Shown here: one piece after another, positions 5,546 to 6,171 of the stretch
How the letters are laid out: every line of letters begins with the position of its first letter
Position numbering within the stretch: the stretch's first letter is position 1
Assembly (NCBI GenBank): GCA_030671465.1
Contig: DAOVIP010000127.1
Location: 1-6,171 of the forward strand
Source of the DNA: Candidatus Aminicenantota bacterium
GTDB lineage: Bacteria > Acidobacteriota > Aminicenantia > UBA2199
Direction of reading: 5' to 3'
Length of the DNA: 6,171 nucleotides
Made by a program: the position numbers and the translations under genes
The notes under the pieces: generated by a model
What the model saw: the letters and a program-made list of their open reading frames with translations, nothing else
Databases searched by the model: none
What the model was told of the DNA's origin: nothing

Positions 5546-6137
5546 ATTTAAAGCTGGTCAGGAAATCCGAACACAGGTCTGCCACGGCTTTGCGAATGGA
5601 ACCTGCAAGCTCATCCACCGAACTGGCCGATCCCATGGCATACTGGGTCCAGGTGGGTACCGGGTACTTGCTCTTATAGGCCAGGTTGCGTATCATGCGT
5701 ACCAGCTGGCGTAATGAGACATTGATATAATAAAAATATATCTCGGAATAGGTTACCCCGCCGGGCATAACTTCTTTCTTCTGGATGATATTGACATTGA
5801 TTTCAAAAACCACCCAATCCTTATCTTCAGGGCCCTTTTTGGTTCCAACAATCCCCAGGCCCCACTTGCTCAATCCGGATATGACCATGGTTTCTAGATC
5901 CCGGGCCATCTGCTGGCTCTGTTCAGGCGTATAAACAGATGTAAAAAGCTCCCGGATATTGACCTGTACCTCGGTTCCCCTTAATCCCTTCAGGGTTTCC
6001 GAGCCGATGGCATCGGCATCTGACAGTACATCGAATACCGGCTTGATTTCATCGGTTTCATGTCTTTCTGCTGCCTGGGGCAACAAAAAATAGGATAAAC
6101 ATAAAACAGAAAGAAAAATGCAGCAAAACGTTTTCAT
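5529..6137 (-). CDS. Secreted protein of unknown function, first gene of the operon
   Basis: A 202-residue protein with a clear Sec signal peptide: MKT, a hydrophobic stretch at about residues 4-19, and a likely signal peptidase I site after the Ala-Ala at 22-23. There is no lipobox, so the mature protein of about 180 residues is probably periplasmic or surface-released. The mature part looks alpha/beta: a beta-strand region near 54-62, a helix near 71-90, strands at 108-118 and 131-141, then a helix leading to a Thr-Trp (162-163) and a C-terminal helix with Asp-Phe and a final Asn. From memory, this order (Leu/Arg helix, TW, Gly, then a helix ending F...N) resembles small exported uncharacterised proteins, but I cannot name a family. 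The start is well supported: GAGGAGG at 6149-6143 lies 5 nt before the ATG. Its stop overlaps the start of the next gene by 17 nt, so the two are probably co-translated. Function unknown. Confidence 0.85.
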   Translation of the reverse strand: MKTFCCIFLSVLCLSYFLLPQAAERHETDEIKPVFDVLSDADAIGSETLKGLRGTEVQVNIRELFTSVYTPEQSQQMARDLETMVISGLSKWGLGIVGTKKGPEDKDWVVFEINVNIIQKKEVMPGGVTYSEIYFYYINVSLRQLVRMIRNLAYKSKYPVPTWTQYAMGSASSVDELAGSIRKAVADLCSDFLTSFKFANKR

Positions 6138-6171
6138 CTAAACCTCCTCACGGAGAGCAAAACCCTCCTCT
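6138..6171 (-). promoter_or_regulatory. Leader with strong ribosome binding site; possible 3' end of an upstream gene
   Basis: On the minus strand these 34 nt contain a perfect GAGGAGG at 6149-6143, 5 nt before the ATG at 6137. A second AGAGGAGG sits at the extreme edge (6171-6164). One frame reads EEGFALREEV and ends in TAG directly before the ATG; a second frame stays open and ends in a TGA that overlaps the ATG as ATGA. Either could be the tail of an upstream gene, which would make the 202-aa gene internal to a longer operon. The stretch is too short to decide, and no promoter is visible in it. Confidence 0.5.

Overview
All recognisable genes in this window lie on the minus strand, so the window reads from right to left. 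The DNA has a moderate GC content. Abundant N-terminal signal peptides, two lipoproteins and a TonB-like periplasmic protein point to a Gram-negative (diderm) bacterium. Three of the genes for exported proteins have a perfect GAGGAGG ribosome binding site. The phylum cannot be fixed from sequence reading alone. Nothing resembles plasmid, phage or insertion-sequence DNA, and no rRNA, tRNA or CRISPR array was seen.

Block 1 (6137 down to 1467) is a tightly packed run of genes. In transcription order it holds a secreted protein of unknown function (202 aa), a single-pass membrane protein with a TonB-like periplasmic half (345 aa, probable TTG start overlapping the previous gene), a membrane family-2 glycosyltransferase with a C-terminal STAS domain (590 aa, GTG start), a secreted all-alpha-looking protein that resembles glycan-acting (alpha/alpha) toroid enzymes (385 aa), and a 34-codon ORF that is either a tiny membrane protein or a gene remnant. 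Junctions are 17-nt overlap, 4-nt gap, 8-nt overlap and 9-nt gap, which indicates one operon with translational coupling.

Block 2 (1282 down to 75) follows an AT-rich spacer carrying a good sigma-70-type promoter (perfect TTGACA, 17-nt spacer, TACATT). It encodes two lipoproteins: a 153-aa protein with a beta-sandwich-like C-terminal half, and a 241-aa protein with a LamG/concanavalin-like jelly roll. The window's left end holds a near-perfect hairpin whose T-tract faces rightward, so it mainly terminates a plus-strand transcript entering from outside the window.

Working model (inference): the glycosyltransferase makes or extends a polysaccharide or glycolipid under control of its STAS domain. 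The TonB-like protein and the secreted proteins act in the envelope on export or trimming, and the two lipoproteins, one with a possible carbohydrate-binding fold, act at the cell surface. The GT2-STAS fusion is the most distinctive element; it occupies the position where a PilZ domain sits in cellulose synthases.
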